From NCBI RefSeq assembly GCF_002954615.1, contig NZ_MSCJ01000001.1, positions 1,426,001 through 1,490,000 on the forward strand: a DNA stretch of 64,000 nt. The letters run 5' to 3'. The position numbers and the translations under genes are program-made. The notes under the pieces are model-generated. The model was not told the origin of the DNA. It did not search any database and saw only the letters and a program-made list of their open reading frames with translations. Below, piece after piece: positions 15,958 to 25,975 of this stretch. The stretch comes from Photobacterium angustum (GTDB lineage Bacteria > Pseudomonadota > Gammaproteobacteria > Enterobacterales > Vibrionaceae). Each line of letters opens with the position of its first letter. The stretch's first letter is position 1.

Positions 15958-16222
15958 GATGTCCCTCACAGTATTATTATGGTTTATGTTAGTTAGCAAA
16001 AATTAGCTAACAACATTCTCGTCACATGATATAAACAACTATCATAGCGACCCTGTCCGAATAAAAATCGTAGCTATGCCTTGTTTTAAGCTATTTGTAT
16101 TCCTAAATCACAATTAATCCAATACAGATAACTACAAGATAATATTGCCATTCTAAATCATGCTAAAAACAACTATTATCCCCTGCGATGGAAAATGATT
16201 AATGAACTGTAGGCACAAATAA

Positions 16223-17134
16223 ATGGATACACATAAGCTCATCGCACTAATGCCAGATTTAGCTACCTTCATCGTTATTGTAGATGAAGGCAGTTATACT
16301 GCGGCTTCACGCAAGTTAGGTGTTACGCCATCCGCACTCAGCAAGCAAATCGCACGGTTAGAAAAAGCCTTATCAGTAAAGCTATTAGAACGTACAACAC
16401 GTAAATTGATGATCAGTGAGTCGGGTAATCGTATTTATAAGCAATGTACCCAGATGATTGATGCGGCTAAACAAGCGATTGAAATATCAAGCTCTGAGCA
16501 TACTGTGCCCTCAGGGACTGTCACAATTGCAGCCCCAAAAGCCTTTATGAACATTCTTCTTCAACCTTTAGTTAAACCTTTCTTAACACAATATCCTGAA
16601 GTAAATTTAAAACTAAAAGCCTGTGATGGTGATATTGATATTATCGCTGAAGGTATTGATGTGGTATTTCGTTTAACAGAAAGACCTTCTGAAGGCTTAG
16701 TGTTAAAAAAAATTGGCAAAGTAAATCTGACTTTGTGTGCCAGCCCTAATTATATTGCCCAGCGTGGTATGCCAATACACCCCCGCGATTTAAAACACCA
16801 CGACTGTTTATATCTCGCTGAGACTAATATCGATCACATATGGGATTTTGATAAGAACGGGGAACAAATAACCGTTGCTGTTTCTGGTCGATATGCCGTC
16901 AATCACTCTCAGATGCGATTAAAAGGTGTAAAAGATGATTTGGGCATTGGTATCTTTCCTGACTTCGTGATCAAACACGATCTTATTGCTGGTAAGGTGA
17001 TTCAGGTTTTACCGGATTGGACTATTCGAGGTAATTATCACGGAGACATTGCACTACAATACGCGCAAAGTAAGTTTATGCCAGCAAGAATTCGTGCAGT
17101 CATTGACTATTTTACGGCTCATTTGACTCTTTAA
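16223..17134 (+). CDS. LysR-type transcriptional regulator
   Basis: A 303-residue LTTR. The N-terminal winged HTH (about residues 12-70) reads TFIVIVDEGSYTAASRKLGV, TPSALSKQIARLE, LLERTTRKL. The C-terminal effector domain starts near residue 95 (GTVTIAAPKAF) and contains AEGIDVVFRL. The gene is divergent from kbl-tdh across 265 bases, so control of threonine catabolism is a reasonable guess, but the effector is unknown. Confidence 0.92.
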   Translation: MDTHKLIALMPDLATFIVIVDEGSYTAASRKLGVTPSALSKQIARLEKALSVKLLERTTRKLMISESGNRIYKQCTQMIDAAKQAIEISSSEHTVPSGTVTIAAPKAFMNILLQPLVKPFLTQYPEVNLKLKACDGDIDIIAEGIDVVFRLTERPSEGLVLKKIGKVNLTLCASPNYIAQRGMPIHPRDLKHHDCLYLAETNIDHIWDFDKNGEQITVAVSGRYAVNHSQMRLKGVKDDLGIGIFPDFVIKHDLIAGKVIQVLPDWTIRGNYHGDIALQYAQSKFMPARIRAVIDYFTAHLTL

Positions 17135-17321
17135 TGAAAATTAAAGTTTAGTAATTTGCTCAATATCTCCTTTTTAGCGCTAGAATCATTATTTTAATAA
17201 CAATTCATCGATTATTTCTTTGTGATGGTTGATACTCTATTAACACTAAGTAATTATAAATAAAAGCATTTTTATACAATTAGACGTTAAAAAATGCACT
17301 AATACATCAAGGATAGAGCAT

Positions 17322-17609
17322 ATGAATGCTAAAATTATCGAAAACCACGATGAGTTGATGTACTGGATGAATTTAGTTGAAAAAGAGTATGGACACTCAA
17401 TTTTGATTAATACTTCGATTCATTTTGTATCTGGTACATATGAAGATGGCACCACAGGCCACGCGATTGAAATCACGAATGATCAAGAAGAGCTTATTGC
17501 ACGCTCTCCAGTTAGCCTAGAACTAATGAATTTTGCTAATAAAATGCAGTCTGTAGTTTCGAATCAAGGCGTACAGAGTTTAAAAGGCAATACGACTAGA
17601 TTACATTAA
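17322..17609 (+). CDS. Conserved-looking small protein of unknown function
   Basis: 95 residues, soluble, no membrane segment or recognised motif. Mostly alpha/beta in character, with a central strand pair (ILINTSIHFVSGTYE, GHAIEITNDQEELIA) and a C-terminal helix. AAGGATAGAGCAT precedes the ATG. It is transcribed alone and closed by a terminator. I do not recognise the family. Confidence 0.7.
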   Translation: MNAKIIENHDELMYWMNLVEKEYGHSILINTSIHFVSGTYEDGTTGHAIEITNDQEELIARSPVSLELMNFANKMQSVVSNQGVQSLKGNTTRLH

Positions 17610-17644
17610 TAATAAATTCATATTACCTTTTCTAATGAATTATA

Positions 17645-17671
17645 AAGAGCCACTAACCCAGTGGCTTTTTT
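17645..17671 (+). terminator. Intrinsic terminator
   Basis: GCCACT / AGTGGC with a 5-base loop (17649-17665), followed by TTTTTT. Confidence 0.8.
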
Positions 17672-17775
17672 GTTAGATGTAAAGCATGATTCAATTACTG
17701 ATATGAAGTGATTACGATCTTTCAATTAGAAAAGTACGTATTAAGCAATTTATAACGAGGTTTCTTTCCCACACA

Positions 17776-19536
17776 ATGAGTAAGAATAACAACAAAAGGC
17801 TCAGTATCCTTTTAAAGCTTAACACCTACATTACACCGTATAAGTGGCGTGTAGTTGCTGCTTTAGCTGCACTTCTCACTACAGCAAGTCTTACACTTTC
17901 AATTGGTTACGGGGTTCGGATTTTGATTGATCAGGGTTTTGCCCAACAGTCATTAACCGACCTTCGCCATGCCATTCAATTTATTATTGGCTTGACTATC
18001 TGTATCGCAATTGGCACATATTTCCGTTTTTATCTCGTCTCTTCCGTTGGTGAGAGAGTGAGTGCTGATATCCGTCTTGCCGTATTTAACCATGTGATCT
18101 CACTACACCCTAGTTACTTTGAAACCAACAGTAGTGGCGATATTATGTCGCGACTAACGACTGATACTACTTTATTGCAAAGTATTATTGGGTCCTCATT
18201 TTCAATGGCTATGCGCAGTGCATTATTATGTTTCGGCGCCATAATCATGTTGTTTGCGACCAACTTTAAACTGACATTTATTGTCCTTATTTCTGTTCCC
18301 TTTGTATTAATACCTATCTTATTTTTCGGACGACGTGTACGCGCATTATCAAGAAAAAGCCAAGATACGATGGCAGATATTGGCAGTTATGCGGGAGAAG
18401 CCATCGAGCATATTAAAACAGTACAAAGTTTTAGTGCTGAGCAGTATGAAAAGCAAGCTTTTGCAGATGAAGTGGAAAAAGCCTATGACGTGGGGCGACA
18501 ACGAGTAAAACAACGCGCTATTTTAATAGCCGGTGTCATTGCCATCGTTTTTAGTGCAATTGCAGGTATGCTGTATGTCGGTGGCAGTGATGTGATAAAT
18601 GGTGAAATGTCAGCTGGTGATTTAGGGGCTTTCGTTTTTTATGCCATCATGGTTGCATCTTCAATGGCAAATATTTCAGAAGTGCTTGGTGAGTTACAAA
18701 GAGCCGCTGGCGCGACGGAAAGACTCATAGAGATCCTTCAAGTAAAAAGTGATATTTGTACGCCACATGATCACGAATCAATTGACTGTTCTCACCCATC
18801 AGACATTCGCTTTAACAATGTGAACTTTTACTACCCTTCTCGCTTAAATCATCCTGCTATCAATCAATTAAACTTAGTTGCTGAACAAGGTAAAGTTTTA
18901 GCTCTTGTAGGACCTTCAGGTGCCGGTAAAACAACGCTTTTTGAATTACTTCAACGCTTTTACGATCCACAACAAGGTCAAGTTTTAGTTGGTAATAAAG
19001 ATATTCGCCAATTTGCGCCAAATGAACTTCGTCAACACATGGCACTCGTTCCTCAGCAACCTGCATTATTCAGTAATGATGTATTCCATAACATTCGTTA
19101 CGGCACCCCAGATGCAACAGATGAAGAAGTGATTGAAGCGGCAAAAAAAGCCCATGCCCATGAGTTTATTGAAAAACTACCTAATGGTTATCATAGCTTC
19201 TTAGGCGAGCGAGGCGTGCGTTTATCTGGTGGTCAGAAACAAAGAATTGCGATTGCGCGAGCTATCCTTAAAAACCCTAAAATTCTTTTACTTGATGAAG
19301 CAACCAGTGCGCTAGATAGTGAGAGCGAACACTATGTACAGCAAGCACTTGAAGAACTAATGAAAGATCGCACTACATTAATCATTGCTCACCGACTATC
19401 AACGATACAGCACGCAGATAAAATCGCTGTATTAGAGGGTGGAGAACTTATTGATGAAGGCGATCATGAATCATTACTTAAAAGCTGCGAACTCTACCAG
19501 CGCTTAGTTCATCTTCAGTTCAAGCATTTAGAATAA
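17776..19536 (+). CDS. MsbA-type ABC exporter (half transporter, permease fused to ATPase)
   Basis: A 586-residue ABCB-type half transporter expected to act as a homodimer in the inner membrane. Six membrane helices occupy about residues 20-310, with the coupling-region motif SVGERVSADIRLAVFNHV. The ATPase domain follows: Walker A GPSGAGKTT (about 378), Q-loop LVPQQPALFS, signature RLSGGQKQRIA (about 481), Walker B ILLLDEATSALDSESE (about 502) and the switch IIAHRLST. It resembles the MsbA-related group of unknown substrate rather than MsbA itself. GAGG lies unusually far (about 15 bases) from the ATG. Monocistronic. Confidence 0.9.
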   Translation: MSKNNNKRLSILLKLNTYITPYKWRVVAALAALLTTASLTLSIGYGVRILIDQGFAQQSLTDLRHAIQFIIGLTICIAIGTYFRFYLVSSVGERVSADIRLAVFNHVISLHPSYFETNSSGDIMSRLTTDTTLLQSIIGSSFSMAMRSALLCFGAIIMLFATNFKLTFIVLISVPFVLIPILFFGRRVRALSRKSQDTMADIGSYAGEAIEHIKTVQSFSAEQYEKQAFADEVEKAYDVGRQRVKQRAILIAGVIAIVFSAIAGMLYVGGSDVINGEMSAGDLGAFVFYAIMVASSMANISEVLGELQRAAGATERLIEILQVKSDICTPHDHESIDCSHPSDIRFNNVNFYYPSRLNHPAINQLNLVAEQGKVLALVGPSGAGKTTLFELLQRFYDPQQGQVLVGNKDIRQFAPNELRQHMALVPQQPALFSNDVFHNIRYGTPDATDEEVIEAAKKAHAHEFIEKLPNGYHSFLGERGVRLSGGQKQRIAIARAILKNPKILLLDEATSALDSESEHYVQQALEELMKDRTTLIIAHRLSTIQHADKIAVLEGGELIDEGDHESLLKSCELYQRLVHLQFKHLE

Positions 19537-19578
19537 GACTATCTCGATTAGTCAATATTCACTCGTAATAACTTAAAT

Positions 19579-19604
19579 AGCCGACACTCCGTCGGCTGTT
19601 TTTT
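19579..19604 (+). terminator. Intrinsic terminator
   Basis: AGCCGAC / GTCGGCT (19579-19597), then GTTTTTT. Confidence 0.88.
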
Positions 19605-19752
19605 ACATCAATTTAAGACACTTTTAGTTATTCATCTGTGCATTGGCTTCACTTTTAAAATATAAGCCAATCACTTCGTTAAAATCTATTTGATTATGAA
19701 ACAGTAAGCTCTAAAGTATAGCTATAGCTTTGTAATGTGTATGGAATTTGTG

Positions 19753-20868
19753 ATGGAAAAATATATTGGCCTAATGTCTGGCACTAGCATGGATGGCGTA
19801 GATGCCGTTCTGGTTGAAATGAATGATCACAATATTAAGCTATTAGGTAATCATGACTACCCTATGCCAAGTGATTTAAAACAAGCCCTATTGGATGTTT
19901 GTATCGGTCAAAGCACAAACCTTCAACAAATTGGCGAGCTTGATCATCGCTTGGGTCAGCTTTTTGCCGATGCCGTTAATGCCTTACTAGAAAAAACACA
20001 GACACCTGCAAGTGCGATTAAAGCTGTCGCTAGTCACGGTCAAACCGTTTTCCATGCTCCAGATTCACCCTATCCTTTTACCATGCAATTAGGTGACGCC
20101 AATATCATCGCTGCTAAAACAGGGATTACCACCGTTGCTGATTTTCGCCGTAAAGACATGGCATTTGGCGGTCAAGGCGCGCCATTAGTGCCTGCATTCC
20201 ACCAGCAGCTATTTAGCGATAAAAACATTAATCGTGTCATTTTAAATATTGGCGGTATTTCCAATATAACCGTTCTGACACCGAATAAACCTGTGATAGG
20301 TTTTGATACCGGTGTAGGCAACATGTTAATGGATGCATGGATCAATCTGCATCTTCAACAAAGCTATGATAAAAATGCACAATGGGCATTATCAGGCACA
20401 GTGAATGTAGAGCTATTAGCTAACCTACTCAGCGAACCTTACCTATCATTATCTGCACCGAAAAGTACCGGACGAGAATTGTTTAACTTGCCTTGGTTAG
20501 AGCAACATTTATCAGGTTTAACCATTAAGCCTGAAGATGTACAAGCCACCCTCGCAGAATACACTGCAGTAACCATTGCCAACGATGTAAGACAAACAGC
20601 GCAAGATACGCCCAATAACATGCCTAATGAGTTATTAGTGTGTGGTGGCGGAGCCCATAACCCATTAATAATGCGTCGTTTAACACAGCTGCTAACTGAT
20701 TGGACAGTGACGACCACCAATGAGCGTGGTGTCGATAGCGATAATATGGAAGCAATGGCATTTGCATGGCTTGGCTATCGCACACTCCATGGTTTATCCG
20801 GTAATTTACCCGAAGTGACTGGCGCATCGCAATTAACCACATTAGGTGCGATTTACCCTGCACAGTGA
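19753..20868 (+). CDS. anmK: Anhydro-N-acetylmuramic acid kinase
   Basis: Converts 1,6-anhydro-MurNAc released from the cell wall into MurNAc-6-phosphate with ATP, a cytoplasmic step of peptidoglycan recycling. From ATG 19753 the protein has 371 residues (E. coli 369) and starts MEKYIGLMSGTSMDGVDAV, the family's first phosphate-binding loop; the ATG six codons earlier is less likely. Other signatures: VASHGQTVFHAP, ADFRRKDMAFGGQGAPLVP, NIGGISNIT, FDTGVGNMLMD and VCGGGAHNP. It is followed by a terminator and then ldcA, another recycling gene. Confidence 0.96.
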   Translation: MEKYIGLMSGTSMDGVDAVLVEMNDHNIKLLGNHDYPMPSDLKQALLDVCIGQSTNLQQIGELDHRLGQLFADAVNALLEKTQTPASAIKAVASHGQTVFHAPDSPYPFTMQLGDANIIAAKTGITTVADFRRKDMAFGGQGAPLVPAFHQQLFSDKNINRVILNIGGISNITVLTPNKPVIGFDTGVGNMLMDAWINLHLQQSYDKNAQWALSGTVNVELLANLLSEPYLSLSAPKSTGRELFNLPWLEQHLSGLTIKPEDVQATLAEYTAVTIANDVRQTAQDTPNNMPNELLVCGGGAHNPLIMRRLTQLLTDWTVTTTNERGVDSDNMEAMAFAWLGYRTLHGLSGNLPEVTGASQLTTLGAIYPAQ

Positions 20869-20926
20869 TTTATGACGCTGACCTAAAATAACGAAGAAAC
20901 AATCTGTTATACTCATTGCCATCATT

Positions 20927-20954
20927 AAAAGCCACTTTTTTCAGTGGTTTTTAA
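20927..20954 (+). terminator. Intrinsic terminator after anmK
   Basis: AAAAGCCACT / AGTGGTTTTT with a short T-rich loop. It lies 34 bases before the ldcA ATG, so it may attenuate rather than fully separate the two genes. Confidence 0.65.
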
Positions 20955-20987
20955 CATGGCACACGCTCAATTGAAGACAGATCTAAT

Positions 20988-21956
20988 ATGAATACAATGA
21001 ACAATAATGCGTTAGATTCCGATCATATTTGCGCAAAAGATTTGAACCAAATCGCTCTAATTTCATGTTCAACTCAATATGATGAACAAAGCGTCAATAA
21101 CGTGGTTGATACTTTTATTGCCCAGGGCTACATGGTTACCACCAAATATTTAAACCAAGTAATTTCTGACATCGGTTATGTGAATACAGATCAAGAACGA
21201 GCAAATAACCTTATCGCCGCCTTACTGGATCCAACGATTGATGTTCTATGGTTCTTCCGTGGTGGTGGTGGTGCATTAAACCTCTTGCCCTTTTTACACG
21301 CTTACAAAACACAGTTGCTGGAAATAAAACCAAAAATGATTGTTGGTTTTAGCGATGTTACGGCTATCCATAGTTTTATTAATAACGAATTAGGCTGGCA
21401 ATCGGTACATGCTGTGAACGCTTCAACCAATCAAGCGACCAACGGCGGTAATGAGCAACCTATTCCTGATTTAAAAACCTTAATAAATGACGGTGTGAGC
21501 TACAACAACGTATTGCCTCTCAATGACTTAGCTAAGAGCGCATCTGTATCGGGTCAGCTTATCGGTGGCAATCACACATTAGTTTCAGCCACCTTTGGCA
21601 CAAATTACCAACCTGATTTTTCAAATAAAGTCTTATTGTTGGAAGATATTGGCGTCACTTACCGCCAGCTTGATCGCTATCTTCAGCAATTACTGTTCTT
21701 AAAAGACTTTGACGTTAATGCGATTGTGTTTGGACAGTACTACAACATGGATCCTAACGATCAAGACCGTCTAATGTATAAACATGTGCTTGAACAATTT
21801 GCTAAAAAACTTGGCAAACCCGTGTATTACTTCCCTTTTATCGGTCACGGTAAATATAACCAACCGGTTATTTTTGGTCGTCAAGTTTCGTTACAACGTC
21901 ACGAGATTAACGAGCATGGTATGCCATCTGATTACTGTAATTTGACGCAAAATTAA
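20988..21956 (+). CDS. ldcA: LD-carboxypeptidase (S66 family, LdcA-type)
   Basis: Cytoplasmic serine peptidase that removes the terminal D-Ala from murein tetrapeptides during peptidoglycan recycling. The 322 residues include FFRGGGGALNLL, the nucleophile Ser in GFSDVTAIHSF (about residue 125), Glu in LLLEDIGVTYRQLDR and His in FIGHGKYNQP, i.e. the full Ser-Glu-His triad of family S66. No signal peptide. It lies immediately after anmK, and the two products act in the same salvage pathway. Confidence 0.92.
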   Translation: MNTMNNNALDSDHICAKDLNQIALISCSTQYDEQSVNNVVDTFIAQGYMVTTKYLNQVISDIGYVNTDQERANNLIAALLDPTIDVLWFFRGGGGALNLLPFLHAYKTQLLEIKPKMIVGFSDVTAIHSFINNELGWQSVHAVNASTNQATNGGNEQPIPDLKTLINDGVSYNNVLPLNDLAKSASVSGQLIGGNHTLVSATFGTNYQPDFSNKVLLLEDIGVTYRQLDRYLQQLLFLKDFDVNAIVFGQYYNMDPNDQDRLMYKHVLEQFAKKLGKPVYYFPFIGHGKYNQPVIFGRQVSLQRHEINEHGMPSDYCNLTQN

Positions 21957-21961
21957 GACAT

Positions 21962-22002
21962 AAAAAAACGGTGAGAGGCTATCAACCTTTCACCGTTTTT
22001 TT
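21962..22002. terminator. Bidirectional terminator between ldcA and def
   Basis: AAAAAACGGTGAGAGG pairs with CCTTTCACCGTTTTTT (one mismatch), giving T-runs in both directions between two convergent genes. Confidence 0.88.
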
Positions 22003-22017
22003 CTAAGCGAGAATGAA

Positions 22018-22530
22018 TTACTTCGCTTGTGCCTTCAAGAATTTCTTCACTTTCTTCATTGCCATTTGGCGCTTAAGAGGTGATAGATAATCAATGAAAA
22101 GAATACCTTTCAGGTGATCAATTTCATGCTGTAATGCAATAGCAAGGAAATCATCACGCTCAAGGTGAATATCATTACCATCACGATCAAGCGCTGTTAA
22201 TTCGATTTTTTCAAAACGCTCTACATCTGCGTAGTAATCAGGAACAGATAGACAACCTTCTTGACCAACAACAGGATTTTCACCACGAACAATCTTAGGG
22301 TTTACGAATACCTGTGGCTCGTTGCGCTCTTCAGATAAGTCGATAACAATGATAGATTCTTTACGGCCAACTTGAGGTGCCGCTAAACCAATACCATTAC
22401 CCGTTTCGTACATGGTGTGAAGCATGTCATCAATTAGCGTTTGAATGTGCTCAGCTTTTACGTCTGCAACATCTTCTGCTTGAACGCGTAGCTTTGGATT
22501 TGGTTCGGTTAAAATTTCTAAAACTGCCAT
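22018..22530 (-). CDS. def: Peptide deformylase
   Basis: Metalloenzyme that removes the formyl group from the initiator methionine of nascent proteins. All three motifs are present in 170 residues: GIGLAAPQVG, EGCLSVP (metal Cys) and QHEIDHLKG (two metal His and the catalytic Glu). Length fits E. coli Def (169). It stands alone rather than beside fmt; vibrios often have two def genes and this may be the second. Confidence 0.95.
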   Translation of the reverse strand: MAVLEILTEPNPKLRVQAEDVADVKAEHIQTLIDDMLHTMYETGNGIGLAAPQVGRKESIIVIDLSEERNEPQVFVNPKIVRGENPVVGQEGCLSVPDYYADVERFEKIELTALDRDGNDIHLERDDFLAIALQHEIDHLKGILFIDYLSPLKRQMAMKKVKKFLKAQAK

Positions 22531-22715
22531 TTTCTCTCTACTTACTTAATGGTGTTAAATACCTTGCTGGGTCGTAACTTATCAGATAGGCGCTAACTCT
22601 CAAAGTGATAATTCATATCGTTACTTTATGATTAATAAATTACAGAAAATAGCGTGTAAAAAACAATCGTTTTTTTCAATTAGACTGATAGGCAGAATTT
22701 ATAGGTAGGATATTT

Positions 22716-24728
22716 TTAAATATTGGCAGCCCAATATTCACCATGTTCATTATCAAAAGCACGTTGTAAGCTTTTATAAAGCATTATTTTTTCAATCGGT
22801 TTAGAGACATAATCATCCATACCGACACTTAAACAACGTTTCTTCTCTTCCTCCATAACGTTTGCTGTTAAGGCTATGATGATAGGTCGTGACATTGATG
22901 GCATCTCTCTAATTAATTCAGTTGCCTCTAACCCACCCATATTGGGCATTTGGCAATCCATTAATATCACATCGGCGGTATTTTCTATCATATACTCAAC
23001 CGCCTGTACTCCATCATTAACAATGGTGATATTTTTTAAACCAAATGCTGTTAAAAATGCCTTAATTAATTGTTGGTTAACCATACTGTCTTCAACCACT
23101 AAAATCTTACGATCTTCATACATGCTAAGGTTGGTAATTAATGCATGATCTTCGCCATTTTCTTTTCTCTGAATATCCGACTGTTTTAGTGGTATATCAA
23201 ACCAAAACTCTGTGCCATTACCAATAATGCTTTCGACCTGTAATTTTGCTGACATTAATCGACACAAGCTGTTAGATATGGATAAACCAAGCCCTGTTCC
23301 ACCAAATTGACGAGAAATAGATCCATCAGCTTGTGTATAAGAATCAAAGATAAAAGCGAGTTTTTCTTCAGCAATGCCAATCCCCGTATCTTTCACTTTA
23401 AAACGCAGCCATTGAATATGTTTATCGTTATATTTTTTTAATTCTTCGCACTGCTGCTCAGGCGGATCTCGCTTTTCAACCACTAATTTCACAGAGCCTG
23501 TATGGGTAAATTTAACCGCATTACCAATAAGATTAATCAGAATTTGTCTTAACCGCCCTTCATCTGCGGTGTAGCTATCCGCCAGCCCCTCACCTATTTC
23601 TGTTGATAACTGTATTTTTTTTATCTTGGCTTGATGGATAAACGGTGTCGCACAACTATGTACAAACGGCTTTAAATTAAATGGCGTCATGTGTAATTCC
23701 ACATTACCCGACTCTAATTTAGAATAATCCAATATTTCATTGATAATAACTAACAATGAATAAGCTGATTCTTTGATATAACCAATTTGGCGTTGTGATT
23801 CTTGATCTAAATTTCGTTCTTCTAAACATTGTACAAAGCCAAGTACTCCATTCATTGGCGTTCTAATTTCATGGCTCATATTCGCCATAAATTCAGCTTT
23901 TATTTTTATCGCTTCGCTTAAATCGTTGGCCTGCTCTCGTAATTTTCTATTTAAACCTTGTAGCTTACTTTCCGTATTATAAATACACTCATCAGCTTTT
24001 TTTAGCTCGCTGGCTAATAAGGATACTTCCCCTTCGGCATCTTCAACTTCTGTAATATTCACACCACCCGAACCAATTTTGGGAAGTTGACCAATCAAAA
24101 ACGTTAGTGGTCTTGTCACTTTGCGGTACATGTAAACTAAAATGAAGATAATAAAAAACAAGAATGGGAGAATAAAAACAAAAAGCTGTATTAGTATCGT
24201 CCGAATAATGTCAGCCGAACTGTAATATATAACGTAATTAAAAATATTATCGCCATTAAAAGATACCGGATAAGTAAGTGTATAGTTTCCCTCATAAATA
24301 GATAAACCCGGTGCTTGTGCTAATGGTGTGTAACTGTTGCCATCATTTTTCTCATAAAAATGAATTAAATTTCCATCCAAGTCATACAGTGATAAAGAGA
24401 GTATTTTTTTATGGGTTTCCAATGAGCGATTTAATTCTATCGACGTTTCTGTATCTTTATAAATAGCAGCATCAATAATTAATGGTGAAAAGGTATTCAT
24501 CATTACTTTGATGTCTTTGACGACCCGCTGGGTATTATTGTAATAACTAATATATAGCGCTGTTAACATAACACACAGTAGAACACTGCTCATTACCAGC
24601 GCTATTTTGCTGAATAAGCTCGTTTTATGGTATAAATGATGCACATCAATATCATGTGATATCTTGGCGTTTAATCGCTCATTCTTTCCATTTTTAAGAC
24701 AATTATCGTCCAATTTATTTTTCATCAT
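22716..24728 (-). CDS. Hybrid sensor histidine kinase with receiver domain
   Basis: An inner-membrane hybrid kinase of about 670 residues. TM1 at about 40-62, a periplasmic sensor loop of about 110 residues, TM2 at about 170-192, a HAMP-like stretch and coiled coil, then the H-box (MSHEIRTPMNG), N-box (LIGNAVKFT), G-boxes (DTGIGI, GGTGLGLSIS) and a C-terminal receiver (VVEDSMVNQQL, phospho-Asp in ILMDCQMPNMGG, Lys in SKPI). No HPt domain, so an external phosphotransfer protein is needed. Start at 24725-24728 (GAGGG upstream) rather than 24788, because the frame overlaps the upstream gene. It is 17 bases downstream of a periplasmic rhodanese gene, clearly an operon. Confidence 0.9.
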   Translation of the reverse strand: MMKNKLDDNCLKNGKNERLNAKISHDIDVHHLYHKTSLFSKIALVMSSVLLCVMLTALYISYYNNTQRVVKDIKVMMNTFSPLIIDAAIYKDTETSIELNRSLETHKKILSLSLYDLDGNLIHFYEKNDGNSYTPLAQAPGLSIYEGNYTLTYPVSFNGDNIFNYVIYYSSADIIRTILIQLFVFILPFLFFIIFILVYMYRKVTRPLTFLIGQLPKIGSGGVNITEVEDAEGEVSLLASELKKADECIYNTESKLQGLNRKLREQANDLSEAIKIKAEFMANMSHEIRTPMNGVLGFVQCLEERNLDQESQRQIGYIKESAYSLLVIINEILDYSKLESGNVELHMTPFNLKPFVHSCATPFIHQAKIKKIQLSTEIGEGLADSYTADEGRLRQILINLIGNAVKFTHTGSVKLVVEKRDPPEQQCEELKKYNDKHIQWLRFKVKDTGIGIAEEKLAFIFDSYTQADGSISRQFGGTGLGLSISNSLCRLMSAKLQVESIIGNGTEFWFDIPLKQSDIQRKENGEDHALITNLSMYEDRKILVVEDSMVNQQLIKAFLTAFGLKNITIVNDGVQAVEYMIENTADVILMDCQMPNMGGLEATELIREMPSMSRPIIIALTANVMEEEKKRCLSVGMDDYVSKPIEKIMLYKSLQRAFDNEHGEYWAANI

Positions 24729-24745
24729 TAACCCTCTAGATAATA

Positions 24746-25627
24746 TTACTTCTCTATGGGTAGTCCTTTTTCTGACCAATCTAACCACGAACCATCATAA
24801 TGAGCGACATTAAATCCAGCTTGTTTTAATAAGAAATAAGATAATGTTGAAGCAGTGCCTTTATTACAGTATGTGATTGTTTTCTTGTTATGATCTAAAT
24901 TACTTAGTATGTCAGACAATTCTGATTTAGTTTTTAAGGTTTTTTGACCATCTGAATTAGTTGTAAAAAACTCACTCAGCTCGATATATTTAGCTTTAGG
25001 TATCCGACCGTATTTATCAGTCACAGATTTTTTCCCTAAATATTCATCATACGTGCGGCTATCATAAATCTCATAATTAGGGTTATGGACAGCGACTTTT
25101 GCTACAGTCGTACTCGCATAAATATTTGATTTCAAGACAGGAACAAAATCAGATTTAGGTAATGTATTTACTGTTTGAGACAACGGATTATGTTGTTGCC
25201 ATGCATTGAGTCCGCCATTAAGTATTGCGACATTTTTCACGCCATATAACTCTAATACCCAAAATAAGCGTGAGGCATGCATAAGCTCGCCTTGATCATA
25301 AACAACTATCGTAGCGTCTTTTGTTACCCCTTTCTCACGTAAAAGAGGGGCAATTGTGACCTTATTTTTAACGTAATAAACGCCGTCTTTAATAGCATAA
25401 GTATCATCAACAGGAAAACTGATTGCGGTAGGTATATGCCCTTTATCATAATCTTCTTTTGAACGAGTATCGAAAATCACAACAGGATGTTTATCTGCAA
25501 TCTGCGCTTTTAACCAATCTGGCTCTGCTACCATATCTTGCTGTGCAAAGGCATTACTACTCAATAATGCCCAAGTTACAAACATAAAATACGCTACGAA
25601 CTTCGATAGATCTCGCCATTGAATCAT
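24746..25627 (-). CDS. Exported tandem-rhodanese sulfurtransferase
   Basis: About 293 residues from ATG 25627. A signal peptide (hydrophobic AYFMFVTWALL, cleavage near NAFAQQ) indicates a periplasmic protein. The first rhodanese domain (VVIFDTRSKEDYDKGHIPTA) lacks a catalytic Cys. The second (EIYDSRTYDEYLG... to the end) has the active loop TYCNKGTAS with the persulfide Cys, as in thiosulfate:cyanide sulfurtransferases. It is the first gene of an operon with a hybrid sensor kinase, so it may supply or process the kinase's signal. The start is uncertain: ATGs at 25636 and 25675 also exist. Confidence 0.88.
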   Translation of the reverse strand: MIQWRDLSKFVAYFMFVTWALLSSNAFAQQDMVAEPDWLKAQIADKHPVVIFDTRSKEDYDKGHIPTAISFPVDDTYAIKDGVYYVKNKVTIAPLLREKGVTKDATIVVYDQGELMHASRLFWVLELYGVKNVAILNGGLNAWQQHNPLSQTVNTLPKSDFVPVLKSNIYASTTVAKVAVHNPNYEIYDSRTYDEYLGKKSVTDKYGRIPKAKYIELSEFFTTNSDGQKTLKTKSELSDILSNLDHNKKTITYCNKGTASTLSYFLLKQAGFNVAHYDGSWLDWSEKGLPIEK

Positions 25628-25975
25628 TCTTCCCATCCTTATCACCCTGCAATACTGAATTTTATCAACACACAATCAAGTGACTTACCTAAAAACACAG
25701 CAATTAACCAGCCAGTTTATTAAATAGACAAATTATTGATTTATCAGGTAGTTAAACCTTGTTAATTAAAACTGCTATTCCCAAAATGCATTTTGCAAAG
25801 CAAATTAGCGCTTTATGACTGTTTTTTTAGACATTGCCATTGCATAAAAATAATGTTTTATATCAATACGATATTTATCCATATCTTCATTTCATTACCT
25901 TTCATTAGTATAGGATGATTACCAATAGATATTTGTTTTATGCTGTTTTAGAATGCTGTTTTATCAAAAGTCTTT
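25628..25975. other. Divergent intergenic region
   Basis: AT-rich, presumably holding promoters for the rhodanese-kinase operon (minus) and the small gene at 25976 (plus). I see no strong palindrome or RNA structure. Confidence 0.4.
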
